Assembly: GCF_021608225.1 (NCBI RefSeq)
Contig: NZ_JAKIJS010000007.1
Location: 1-36,390, forward strand
Length of the DNA stretch: 36,390 bases
Origin: Pseudalkalibacillus berkeleyi
GTDB taxonomy: Bacteria; Bacillota; Bacilli; Bacillales; Fictibacillaceae
Direction of reading: 5' to 3'
The notes under the pieces were generated by a model. It was given only the letters and a program-made list of their open reading frames with translations, was not told where the DNA came from and ran no database searches. Both the position numbers and the translations under genes were made by a program. Below, piece after piece: positions 24,784 to 33,787 of the stretch; position 1 is the first letter of the stretch, and each line of letters starts with the position of its first letter.

Positions 24784-24976
24784 GAGCTCTGTTAAAATGA
24801 GTTGTTAATATTCGCTATTGGGTACTCGCTTTCCGCGGACGGTTCGGGAGCCTCACTTCCACAGGATGTGGTGGATCTTAGTCGAAGATCCTTATTAAGT
24901 GTGAAGAGTCTCCCCTGAACCGCTTTTTCCGCAGGAGTCTCCTACCCCATCGCTACATTCAACTTTTAAAGGGCTC
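24784..24976. mobile_element. 193-bp palindromic MITE-like element in the aroC leader
   Basis: The ends are imperfect inverted repeats: GAGCTCTGTTAAAA at 24784 and, read in reverse complement, GAGCCCTTTAAAAGTTGAAT at 24976. Inner arms extend this: CGCTATTGGGTA against CGATGGGGTA, TTCGGGAGCCTC against AGTCTCCCCTGAA, and CACTT against AAGTG. Two tight hairpins sit at the apex: CCAC-AGGAT-GTGG and GGATCTT-AGTCG-AAGATCC. No coding capacity. It resembles a family of dispersed Bacillaceae repeats with CGCTTTCCGCGG and CCGCAGGAGTCTC that I recall. It separates the T-box terminator from aroC. Confidence 0.75.
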
Positions 24977-24995
24977 CTTTAACAAAAACATAAAT

Positions 24996-25226
24996 AAAAA
25001 ACGCCCCTGCTATGATTAGCAGGGACGATATTTAATCGCGGTACCACCCTCGTTACGGAAATGTATCCGTCTCTCATTTCATTAACGGTATCGCACCGTC
25101 TTTCTCAGATTTACCAAGAAAGAAGCTCGAGGGTGAACTTCATGTCATTCTTTGTACTGATTTACACCAACCATCAGCTCTCTTTAACAGTGAGATTGAC
25201 ATTACTTTGTCCTGTCATTGCATATA
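24996..25226 (-). promoter_or_regulatory. T-box riboswitch, Phe specifier (TTC)
   Basis: Minus-strand T-box leader: stem I with the conserved loop GCTGATGGTTGGTG, the T-box sequence AGGGTGGTACCGCG (25037-25050), and a terminator of CGTCCCTGCTA/TAGCAGGGGCG with TTTTTTATTT (about 24996-25027). Aligning the specifier loop with the serS T-box in this window (TGAATCCATCC against TGAAGTTCACCC) places TTC (25135-25137) where the serine leader has TCC. TTC is a phenylalanine codon. Uncharged tRNA-Phe should allow read-through into aroC-hisC-tyrA-pheC. Confidence 0.88.
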
Positions 25227-25232
25227 ATTATT

Positions 25233-25261
25233 TTATTAATATCAATTTTTAACACGGTCAA
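25233..25261 (-). promoter_or_regulatory. promoter of the aro T-box operon
   Basis: TTGACC (25256-25261), 17 bases, TAATAA (25233-25238) on the minus strand, ending just before stem I of the T-box. The -10 box is poor. Confidence 0.45.
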
Positions 25262-25299
25262 TTGATTTTGTAAAGCACCAATATTTTATTTTTTATTGT

Positions 25300-25313
25300 T
25301 GAATACGCTTACA
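25300..25313. promoter_or_regulatory. cre-like site (possible CcpA operator)
   Basis: TGAATACGCTTACA differs from the cre consensus TGWAANCGNTNWCA at one position. It lies about 58 bases upstream of the aroA -35 box and about 40 upstream of the T-box promoter, so it could serve either. One-mismatch matches occur by chance. Confidence 0.3.
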
Positions 25314-25370
25314 TCTTTGTTCTGAATGCTTTTGCGGTTTAAAGCGAAAAATTTTCTGTGAATTAACCTG

Positions 25371-25399
25371 TTGACATATATAGGTTCGTTGCTTTAAAG
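25371..25399 (+). promoter_or_regulatory. aroA promoter
   Basis: Perfect TTGACA (25371-25376) with a poor -10 (TTAAAG at 17 bases or TAAAGT at 18). The leader is short and no T-box is visible on this strand. Confidence 0.5.
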
Positions 25400-25445
25400 T
25401 CTTAAACAATCTTAAAAATGATTTTTATAAAGGAGTGGAGTAATC

Positions 25446-26519
25446 GTGTCTAATGAATTAGATGTTTTGCGCGGAGAAATAGAAAAAGTGAACATGCAGA
25501 TCTTAGATCTACTTAACCAGCGAGGATCAATCGTGCAACAAATAGGTAAGGTAAAAGAAACGCAGGGCGTGAAACGTTTCGATCCAGTTCGTGAACGACA
25601 ACTGCTTGATTTAATAGCAGAAAATAACGAAGGTCCTTTCGAAACCTCCACGCTTCAACATATTTTCAAAACCATCTTCAAGGCAAGCTTAGAATTGCAA
25701 AAGGATGATAATCGTAAATCGCTTCTAGTATCAAGAAAACGGAAGCCTGAAAATACTGTCATCAATGTGAAAGGTGAATTGATCGGCGATGGAAATACTC
25801 ATTTCGTCATGGGACCATGCGCAGTTGAAAGCTATGAGCAAGTTCGTGAAGTTGCGAAATCTATGAAAGAACAAGGATTAACATTACTTCGTGGTGGGGC
25901 ATTTAAACCAAGGACTTCTCCATATGACTTCCAAGGTCTTGGATTTGAAGGCTTGCAAATTTTACGAAAAGTAGCGGACGAATTCAACCTCGCCGTTGTT
26001 AGTGAAATTCTGAATCCAAATGATCTTGAAAAAGCTCTTGATTACGTTGATGTCATTCAAATTGGTGCCCGTAATATGCAAAACTTTGACTTACTGAAAG
26101 CTGCAGGATCTGTCAATAAGCCTGTACTGTTGAAACGAGGAATGTCTGCGACCATTGAGGAATTCATGTATGCTGCAGAATACATTATCTCAAGTGGAAA
26201 CGACCAAGTTATTCTTTGTGAGCGAGGAATCCGTACGTACGAAAAGGCGACACGCAACACGTTAGACATTTCAGCTGTGCCTATTTTGAAAAAGGAAACG
26301 CATCTTCCTGTTATGGTAGATGTCACTCATTCAACTGGACGAAAAGATCTCCTAGTGCCTACTGCTCAAGCTGCAATTGCAATTGGTACAGATGGGATTA
26401 TGGCTGAAGTACATCCTGATCCAGCAGTCGCACTATCTGATTCAGCACAACAAATGGATATTGAAGAATTCAACGAATTTATGGATAAAGTACGACCAAA
26501 CCAATTCATCCATTCATAA
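25446..26519 (+). CDS. aroA: bifunctional chorismate mutase / DAHP synthase
   Basis: The first enzyme of the shikimate pathway fused to an AroQ-type chorismate mutase, as in B. subtilis AroA. Residues 1-85 are the helical mutase domain ([33 protein letters not shown]). Residues about 105-350 form a KDO8P-synthase-like DAHP synthase with [42 protein letters not shown] and metal-site [12 protein letters not shown]. In B. subtilis the mutase domain mediates feedback by prephenate and chorismate. The start is GTG after AAAGGAGTGG. It is divergent from the T-box operon, so entry (aroA) and exit (aroC-hisC-tyrA-pheC) of the pathway flank one regulatory region. A strong terminator follows. Confidence 0.96.
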   Translation: MSNELDVLRGEIEKVNMQILDLLNQRGSIVQQIGKVKETQGVKRFDPVRERQLLDLIAENNEGPFETSTLQHIFKTIFKASLELQKDDNRKSLLVSRKRKPENTVINVKGELIGDGNTHFVMGPCAVESYEQVREVAKSMKEQGLTLLRGGAFKPRTSPYDFQGLGFEGLQILRKVADEFNLAVVSEILNPNDLEKALDYVDVIQIGARNMQNFDLLKAAGSVNKPVLLKRGMSATIEEFMYAAEYIISSGNDQVILCERGIRTYEKATRNTLDISAVPILKKETHLPVMVDVTHSTGRKDLLVPTAQAAIAIGTDGIMAEVHPDPAVALSDSAQQMDIEEFNEFMDKVRPNQFIHS

Positions 26520-26530
26520 ATCAATCATAT

Positions 26531-26582
26531 AAAAAGGAGTGACCGTGTAAGGCTTTAATGCCTTTATGGTCACTCCTTTTTT
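26531..26582 (+). terminator. terminator of aroA
   Basis: AAAAAGGAGTGACC and GGTCACTCCTTTTTT pair around an inner AAGGC/GCCTT stem. Confidence 0.9.
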
Positions 26583-26656
26583 GTACGTTTAGAAAGTATA
26601 AGGTCAACTAGGCAGCCTTCGCCACAAGCTTGGGCTTGCCAAGTTTTCTTTACGTA

Positions 26657-26687
26657 CAAAAAAATTCGTTACTCTCGTAACGAATTT
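26657..26687 (-). terminator. terminator of tRNA-Ser
   Basis: Minus-strand AAATTCGTTAC-GAGA-GTAACGAATTT followed by TTTTT. Confidence 0.88.
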
Positions 26688-26736
26688 AAAACTCACATAC
26701 AATCTCCGGTTGTAATATGCGCTGTGATTATAAAAA

Positions 26737-26829
26737 TGGAGGAGGTAGAGGGATTCGAACCCCCGCGGGCGGTTAAGCCCCTGGCGGTTTTCAAGACCGC
26801 TCCCTTCAGCCAGACTTGGGTATACCTCC
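26737..26829 (-). tRNA. tRNA-Ser (anticodon TGA)
   Basis: A 93-base class II tRNA: acceptor GGAGGTA/TACCTCC, anticodon loop CTTGAAA (anticodon TGA, reads UCA) between GCGGT and ACCGC, a long variable arm, T-arm GGGGG-TTCGAAT-CCCTC, encoded CCA. The base before CCA is T, where serine tRNAs usually have G. It follows serS, the place of trnSL-Ser1 in B. subtilis. Confidence 0.96.
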
Positions 26830-26950
26830 GTACTGACAAAAACCATTATAGCATCGACAAAAACCATTCGTCAACACATAATCGACATTTATTTTTTAAA
26901 ATCGACATTCCTTAAAAATAGCACTCAAATCATTCCTTTAAAAAGCAAAG

Positions 26951-26980
26951 GAGAGCTGACAGACTGTCTTGTCAGCTCTC
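26951..26980 (-). terminator. terminator of serS
   Basis: Minus-strand GAGAGCTGACA/TGTCAGCTCTC, an 11-bp perfect stem with an 8-base loop; the downstream T tract is interrupted (CTTTGCTTTTT). Confidence 0.7.
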
Positions 26981-26987
26981 AAATAAT

Positions 26988-28265
26988 CTACATTGAGATT
27001 ACGCTTTTGTTCCCCATATATGGACGTAACACTTCTGGTATAACAACACTACCGTCTTCCTGTTGGTAGTTTTCTAAAAGCGCAGCAACCGTTCGACCAA
27101 TCGCAAGTCCAGAACCGTTTAATGTGTGCACATGTTCAGGCTTGGCTTTCGCTTCACGACGGAATCGAATGTTGGCACGACGAGCTTGGAAATCCTCAAA
27201 ATTACTACAAGAAGAAATTTCACGGTACGTCTCATAGCTTGGAATCCATACTTCAATGTCATATTTCTTCGCAGCCGTGAAACCTAAATCACCAGTACAC
27301 ATGCTCATCACACGATATGGAAGCTTCAAGAGTTGTAACACTTTTTCAGCGTGGCCTGTTAGTGTTTCTAATCGTTCATAAGAATCTTCAGGCTTCACAA
27401 AGTGCACAAGCTCGACCTTGTTAAATTGGTGATGACGGATTAATCCTCGAGTATCACGCCCTGCAGACCCAGCTTCTGACCGGAAGCACGCACTGAACGC
27501 AACATAAGCCTTCGGAAGATCTTCAAGCTTCAAGATTTCATCACGATGCATATTCGTTACTGGAACCTCAGCAGTCGGAATAAGGAAGTAATCTTCTTCA
27601 CGAATTTTGAAAGCATCCTCTTCAAATTTAGGAAGCTGACCTGTTCCTGTCATGCTCTCGCGATTTACAAGATACGGTGGTAAAACTTCTGTATATCCGT
27701 GCTGATCTTCATGAAGATCCATCATAAAGTTAATCAACGCACGCTCTAGACGAGCTCCTAATCCCTTATAAAACGCGAAACGGCTACCTGTAACCTTTGC
27801 CGCTCTTTCGAAGTCCACAATATCGAGGTTAGTCGCAACATCCCAGTGAGGCTTAGGTTCAAAGTCAAACGCACGAATTTCTCCCCATTTTCTAGCTACA
27901 ACGTTATCCTCTTCGTCTCCGCCTATCGGAGCAGACTCATGAGGAATATTTGGTAACGTCAGCATAACGTTTTGTAGCTTCTCTTCTACTTGTCGAAGTT
28001 CCTCATCATAAGCTTTGATCTTCTCTCCAACCTCACGCATTTCAATAATTAAGTGGTCTGCATCTTTCTTTTCTCGTTTAAACTCAGCCACTTGCTTGGA
28101 CACGCTGTTTCGCTCACTTTTCAACACTTCTGTCTGGTTGATTAACTCACGACGCTTTTCGTCTAACTCTTTAAACTGATCCAAACCAGAAATATCTTCA
28201 CCACGCGTAGAAAGTTTCTCTTTCACCTCATCAAAATGCTCTCGAACAAATTTCAAATCTAACAT
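26988..28265 (-). CDS. serS: seryl-tRNA synthetase
   Basis: Class II synthetase charging tRNA-Ser, 425 residues. The N-terminal long coiled-coil arm (about 25-105, rich in K/E) contacts the variable arm of the tRNA. Motif 2 lies in [19 protein letters not shown] and motif 3 in [27 protein letters not shown] precedes the ATG. Expression is set by a Ser T-box about 440 bases upstream; the region between T-box terminator and ATG is filled by repeats. The neighbours tRNA-Ser and pdxT are the same as in B. subtilis. Confidence 0.97.
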   Translation of the reverse strand: MLDLKFVREHFDEVKEKLSTRGEDISGLDQFKELDEKRRELINQTEVLKSERNSVSKQVAEFKREKKDADHLIIEMREVGEKIKAYDEELRQVEEKLQNVMLTLPNIPHESAPIGGDEEDNVVARKWGEIRAFDFEPKPHWDVATNLDIVDFERAAKVTGSRFAFYKGLGARLERALINFMMDLHEDQHGYTEVLPPYLVNRESMTGTGQLPKFEEDAFKIREEDYFLIPTAEVPVTNMHRDEILKLEDLPKAYVAFSACFRSEAGSAGRDTRGLIRHHQFNKVELVHFVKPEDSYERLETLTGHAEKVLQLLKLPYRVMSMCTGDLGFTAAKKYDIEVWIPSYETYREISSCSNFEDFQARRANIRFRREAKAKPEHVHTLNGSGLAIGRTVAALLENYQQEDGSVVIPEVLRPYMGNKSVISM

Positions 28266-28301
28266 ATCAATCTCCTCCTTAAATTAATCAGAATTATAGT
28301 A

Positions 28302-28700
28302 CGACACGTCCTGTGCGACGTAATTCGACGTTTATCATCAGTTTTCCTAGACGAATTAGATACGAGTATTTCAAGGCACGCCGTTTTTTTAAGACCGGAA
28401 CGTGTAAGTAATACTTGAGGATCTTAAAAAAAACAAGTAACACTCACTGCCTAATTACGTCACGTCCTGTGACAACGGCAGTACTTGCACGTCCTTTGCG
28501 TCGGAAAGACGAAGTAGATCATTCGTCTAAACCTAGGGTGATTAGAAACGAGAAGTACAAGGCACGATGGTTTTAAGGACCGGACACAATGAAATCGGCT
28601 AATAGCGTCACGTCCTGAGACAACGCCGATACTAGTACATCCTGTACTTCGGAGGACCGGTAAAACCGAGCAACGCAGTAATTCGACGTTAATAATCAGC
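28302..28700 (-). repeat. cluster of diverged repeats in the serS leader
   Basis: About 400 bases with no ORF that has coding character. On the minus strand, CTGATNATWAACGTCGAATTAC occurs twice (about 28318 and 28678), as do CGTGCCTTG...CTCGT.TCTAAT segments and CCGGTCCTTAAAA/CCGGTCTTAAAA. AGGAC or AGGAT occurs five times as the loop of a small hairpin, best in GTCAC-AGGAC-GTGAC and AGTAC-AGGAT-GTACT. The block is transcribed as part of the serS leader. Confidence 0.7.
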
Positions 28701-28701
28701 C

Positions 28702-28962
28702 TAGAAATAAAAAACTCTCGCCCCATCGCATAAATATTATACGAAGGGACGAGAGTTAACCCGCGTTGCCACCCTGGTTGTACCATTACAAAACATGATA
28801 CCACTCTGGTAATGTAACGGTTACTAACCGAAAATACTTACTGGAGCTAGGCTCGTTCAGTATTTTACTCAAGGATGGATTCACAAGGTTCTTACGTCGA
28901 TTTGCACCAACCATCGACTCTCTAAGGGTAAGAATACTTGTTACTAGTTCCTATCTACATTC
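28702..28962 (-). promoter_or_regulatory. T-box riboswitch, Ser specifier (TCC)
   Basis: Minus-strand leader of serS: stem I loop GTCGATGGTTGGTGC, specifier TCC (28877-28879) in GTGAATCCATCC, T-box sequence AGGGTGGCAACGCGG (28761-28775), and terminator AACTCTCG...CGAGAGTT with TTTTTTATT (28707-28757). TCC is a serine codon, which agrees with the gene. Confidence 0.93.
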
Positions 28963-28984
28963 GTTCTATGTTTGTGTTAGTAGT

Positions 28985-29013
28985 AATTTACACTATTTTG
29001 AAACGTTATGCAA
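28985..29013 (-). promoter_or_regulatory. serS leader promoter
   Basis: TTGCAT (29008-29013), 17 bases, TAAATT (28985-28990) on the minus strand. The -35 box lies inside the end of pdxT. Confidence 0.45.
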
Positions 29014-29595
29014 CTCGTTTTTGGTTTCTTCAACCATTTTGACAAAATATCCATGCATTCTATGGTCATCTGTCAATTCTGGATGAAACGCACAGCATAG
29101 GAAACGACCTTGCCTAGCTGCTACGATTTTGTCCTGGAACGTTGCCAACACTTCTGTATCTGGACTAACGGATTCAATATATGGTGCTCTTATGAATACA
29201 CCGATATAGGGATCACCTTCAAGTCCTTTGACATCCAGTGGGATTTCAAAGCTTTCACGTTGACGGCCAAAGCCATTTCGATGAACTTTGATATCCATAA
29301 CCTCTAAATGTCCGACATCTTGTCCGATAATATCCTTCGCCATCAAGATCAAGCCTGCACAAGTACCAAATACAGGTTTTCCTGATTTCGCAAATTCCTG
29401 TAAAGGTCCGAACATTTCATATTTATCGATTAAACGACGCATTGTTGTACTTTCTCCACCAGGGACGACAAGTGCATCAATGTCGTTCAAATCCTCTACA
29501 CGTTTTACAATTTTAACTTCTGCTCCTGAAGCTTCAAGCGAACGAGCATGTTCGCGGATTGCGCCTTGTAGGGCAAGAATTCCAACTGTGACCAT
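28993..29595 (-). CDS. pdxT: pyridoxal 5'-phosphate synthase glutaminase subunit
   Basis: Class I glutamine amidotransferase that feeds ammonia to PdxS. The motifs [22 protein letters not shown], nucleophile [11 protein letters not shown] and C-terminal FHPELTDD are present, giving the Cys-His-Glu triad. A longer frame begins at 29625 inside pdxS, but AAAGGAG is eight bases from the ATG at 29595 (200 residues), the usual start. It follows pdxS by about 23 bases in one operon. Confidence 0.96.
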   Translation of the reverse strand: MVTVGILALQGAIREHARSLEASGAEVKIVKRVEDLNDIDALVVPGGESTTMRRLIDKYEMFGPLQEFAKSGKPVFGTCAGLILMAKDIIGQDVGHLEVMDIKVHRNGFGRQRESFEIPLDVKGLEGDPYIGVFIRAPYIESVSPDTEVLATFQDKIVAARQGRFLCCAFHPELTDDHRMHGYFVKMVEETKNELHNVSK

Positions 29596-29618
29596 CGTGA
29601 TGTCTCCTTTGTCTTTTC

Positions 29619-30503
29619 TTACCATCCGCGATCTTGCATACGCTCAGAAGGTTGTAGAGAAGAAATCTCGACACCTTTCATAGCCGTTCCAAGACCTTTA
29701 GACAATTTAGCGATTAATTCATAATCTTGATAATGAGTCGTTGCTTCAACGATCGCACGTGCAAATTTCTCAGGATTTTCAGATTTGAAGATTCCTGATC
29801 CAACGAATACACCGTCTGCTCCAAGCTCCATCATTAATGCAGCATCAGCTGGTGATGCTACTCCACCTGCAGCAAAGTTTACGACTGGCAAACGACCTTC
29901 TTTTTTGATTTGTAGAAGAATTTCATATGGTGCGCCAAGGTTCTTCGCTTCCGTCATCAATTCGTCTTCACTCATGCCCACAATCTTTTTCACTTGAGAT
30001 TGGATAAGACGCATGTGACGAACCGCTTCAACAATGTTACCTGTTCCTGGTTCACCTTTCGTACGAAGCATAGAAGCACCTTCACCAATACGGCGTGTCG
30101 CTTCTCCAAGATCACGTGCACCACATACAAATGGTACAGTGAAATCACGTTTATTTAAGTGAAACACTTCATCTGCAGGAGTCAATACTTCACTTTCATC
30201 GATGTAATCTGCACCAAGTGATTCAAGTATACGTGCTTCAACGATATGTCCGATACGCGCTTTCGCCATAACAGGAATTGAAACTGCTCCAATTACCTCT
30301 TCAACGATTGAAGGGTCAGCCATACGAGCGACTCCGCCCGCTGCACGGATATCTGCTGGGACACGTTCTAGTGCCATTACTGCAACCGCACCTGCTTCTT
30401 CAGCAATTTTTGCTTGTTCCGCATTTACAACGTCCATGATGACGCCGCCTTTTTGCATTTCTGCCATACCGCGTTTAACGCGATCAGTACCTGTTTGTAC
30501 CAT
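29619..30503 (-). CDS. pdxS: pyridoxal 5'-phosphate synthase lyase subunit
   Basis: Makes PLP from ribose 5-phosphate, glyceraldehyde 3-phosphate and ammonia in a 12+12 complex with PdxT. At 294 residues it is a (beta/alpha)8 barrel. [33 protein letters not shown] (with the catalytic Lys), [14 protein letters not shown] and [16 protein letters not shown] are typical. GGGGG precedes the ATG. The dacA-pdxS-pdxT-serS order is the B. subtilis order. Confidence 0.97.
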   Translation of the reverse strand: MVQTGTDRVKRGMAEMQKGGVIMDVVNAEQAKIAEEAGAVAVMALERVPADIRAAGGVARMADPSIVEEVIGAVSIPVMAKARIGHIVEARILESLGADYIDESEVLTPADEVFHLNKRDFTVPFVCGARDLGEATRRIGEGASMLRTKGEPGTGNIVEAVRHMRLIQSQVKKIVGMSEDELMTEAKNLGAPYEILLQIKKEGRLPVVNFAAGGVASPADAALMMELGADGVFVGSGIFKSENPEKFARAIVEATTHYQDYELIAKLSKGLGTAMKGVEISSLQPSERMQDRGW

Positions 30504-30640
30504 TTATAAATCCCCCTATCAGTAGGTGTTTTTTTAGTATGATTCTAAATCCTATCCTATTGTATCACTTTTCATAACACATGCCTATCCAGACACAAGC
30601 CTCAACTAAAAATACTAATGGTAAATTCTTCTCGTTTTTG

Positions 30641-30674
30641 AAAAAAGGAACTGAAGCATTTACTGCTCAGTCCC
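30641..30674 (-). terminator. terminator of dacA
   Basis: Minus-strand GGGACTGAGCA-GTAAA-TGCTTCAGTTCC followed by TTTTTTC. Confidence 0.88.
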
Positions 30675-30690
30675 TCCAATATGATATTTG

Positions 30691-32049
30691 TTAAAATAAG
30701 CCTTTAATCGAGTCAACGACGTTCGTCCAAATGTCTCCAAAGAATCCACCAATTCCGCGCATCATGAGCACGAACCAGTTCGCCTTTTCAACATCTGCTT
30801 GAGCGACGATCGGAGAGCTCGCTTTCTTACTTGCTTCTTCGGTAATATAACCAAAGTCGTCCTTACCGGAGTACTCAAGCTTCAGCGTTCCGACCTGATC
30901 TCCTTTTTTGACTGGTGCAGTCAGTTCACCTTTATCATTAAGAGCTTTCTTGCTCCAAACAGCTTTTGGCTTATATTTATCTTCCTCACCGTTTGCAATT
31001 ACGACAGAAAGAGCATCTGTAGATTGAACAGCTACCTTCTTCTCTTTACCTTTAATAACAGGTAAAGAAGATTTACCTTTTACTTCATAATCAGCTTTGA
31101 CGATTTCTTTTTTCGAGAAATTGTTGAAGCCATAATCTAAAAGTTTTCGAGTTTCTTCAAAACGTGCATTATATGAATCAGCTTTCATAACTACTGATAT
31201 CAATCTCACACCATTGCGTTGAGCCGTACCTGTAAATGAATAACCAGCTAAATCTGTTGATCCAGTCTTTAGTCCGTCTACTCCCTCATACGATAGTCCA
31301 TAACCTTGAGGGTTATCCGGTATCATCCAGTTCCAGTTAATCATATGGTTTTCGTCAGCAGTACCTTTTCTGAACATTTTATCAGGGATTTTCGCTGTAT
31401 CAAGGACTTCAGGATAATCCTTCAATAGATGGTACGCTAGTTTTGCAGTATCACGGGCTGACATCATATTCATGTCTTCAGCGCCACCTGCTGGGTGGTT
31501 GCCTTTTAAGTCACGGTTATTCAGCCCTGTACTATTTACAAAATTATATTTCTTCAAGCCAAGTTCTTTAGCTTTGTCATTCATCATTTTAACGAAATGC
31601 GTTTCAGATCCGGCAATCGTTTCAGCGATCGCCATTGTAGCTCCATTTGCAGAGTAAATAGCAGCAGCTTCGAACAGTTCTTTAATCGTATAATCAGGAT
31701 CAGCATCTTGTCTCAACCAAACATTGGATAGACTAGAATCCTGAGAAACTTTATGTACACGATCACTAATTTTCACAGGCGTATCCCAATTTATTTTTCC
31801 TTTATCGATTGCTTCAAGTACTAAGTATTCCGTCATCATCTTCGTCATACTTGCCGGTGGCAATAGTAAATCAGCATTCTTTTGGAATAAGATCTTACCC
31901 GTTTCTGCGTCCACTAGAATTGCAGATTCAGCCTCTAATTGCAAATTAGGAGCAGCATAACTTTTTGACGGTAACGATGTGACCATTCCTGTGACGAAAA
32001 GCGCCATCGTTAATAATAAAATTACAGTTTGTTTCATTCGGTTTACCAA
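30691..32049 (-). CDS. dacA: D-alanyl-D-alanine carboxypeptidase (PBP5 type)
   Basis: Removes the terminal D-Ala from peptidoglycan pentapeptides. Signal peptide at residues 1-32 (cut near SYAAP), transpeptidase-fold motifs SMTK (SxxK, about 67), SAN (about 127) and KTG (about 244), then a PBP5 C-terminal beta domain and a C-terminal amphipathic helix (WFVLMMRGIGGFFGDIW) for membrane attachment. The start is TTG, nine bases after GGAGGT; an ATG four codons later is the alternative. A small hairpin AACCCAT/ATGGGTT lies immediately before the ribosome site. 452 residues. Confidence 0.95.
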   Translation of the reverse strand: MVNRMKQTVILLLTMALFVTGMVTSLPSKSYAAPNLQLEAESAILVDAETGKILFQKNADLLLPPASMTKMMTEYLVLEAIDKGKINWDTPVKISDRVHKVSQDSSLSNVWLRQDADPDYTIKELFEAAAIYSANGATMAIAETIAGSETHFVKMMNDKAKELGLKKYNFVNSTGLNNRDLKGNHPAGGAEDMNMMSARDTAKLAYHLLKDYPEVLDTAKIPDKMFRKGTADENHMINWNWMIPDNPQGYGLSYEGVDGLKTGSTDLAGYSFTGTAQRNGVRLISVVMKADSYNARFEETRKLLDYGFNNFSKKEIVKADYEVKGKSSLPVIKGKEKKVAVQSTDALSVVIANGEEDKYKPKAVWSKKALNDKGELTAPVKKGDQVGTLKLEYSGKDDFGYITEEASKKASSPIVAQADVEKANWFVLMMRGIGGFFGDIWTNVVDSIKGLF

Positions 32050-32104
32050 CCTTATTGCACCTCCAACCCATATACAACATGGGTTATTGTACCATAATAA
32101 ATAT

Positions 32105-32135
32105 CAAAAAAATAGACAGTGGAAACCCCACTGTC
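32105..32135 (-). terminator. terminator of guaB
   Basis: Minus-strand GACAGTGG-GGTTT-CCACTGTC followed by TATTTTTTT. Confidence 0.85.
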
Positions 32136-32206
32136 CGAAAAATAATGAAAATAGTACAATCAGCGTATCTTTCTTTACAATTGTGTGACAAAGGTTATAT
32201 GTCAGA

Positions 32207-33694
<1,488 letters not shown>

Positions 33695-33702
33695 TTATTT
33701 GT

Positions 33703-33731
33703 AGAGTAACAATGGGGTAAACTACTGTCAA
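33703..33731 (-). promoter_or_regulatory. guaB promoter
   Basis: Perfect TTGACA (33726-33731), 17 bases, TACTCT (33703-33708) on the minus strand. Confidence 0.75.
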
Positions 33732-33787
33732 GAAAGCAGGAATAAGTCCGACTTTTCATAAAATTTGCTCTATATGGATGTGACAGT

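Noticed and set aside
25061-25252. Plus-strand ORF opposite the aro T-box
   Set aside because: Fully explained by the antisense of the riboswitch; no ribosome site.
26590-26656. Possible dispersed repeat downstream of aroA (GGCAAGCCCAAGCTTGTGGCG)
   Set aside because: It resembles repeats I recall from bacilli, but there is only one copy in the window and no clear boundaries.
28460-28804. Minus-strand ORF of 114 codons upstream of serS
   Set aside because: It runs through the repeat cluster and the T-box terminator; no ribosome site and no coding character.
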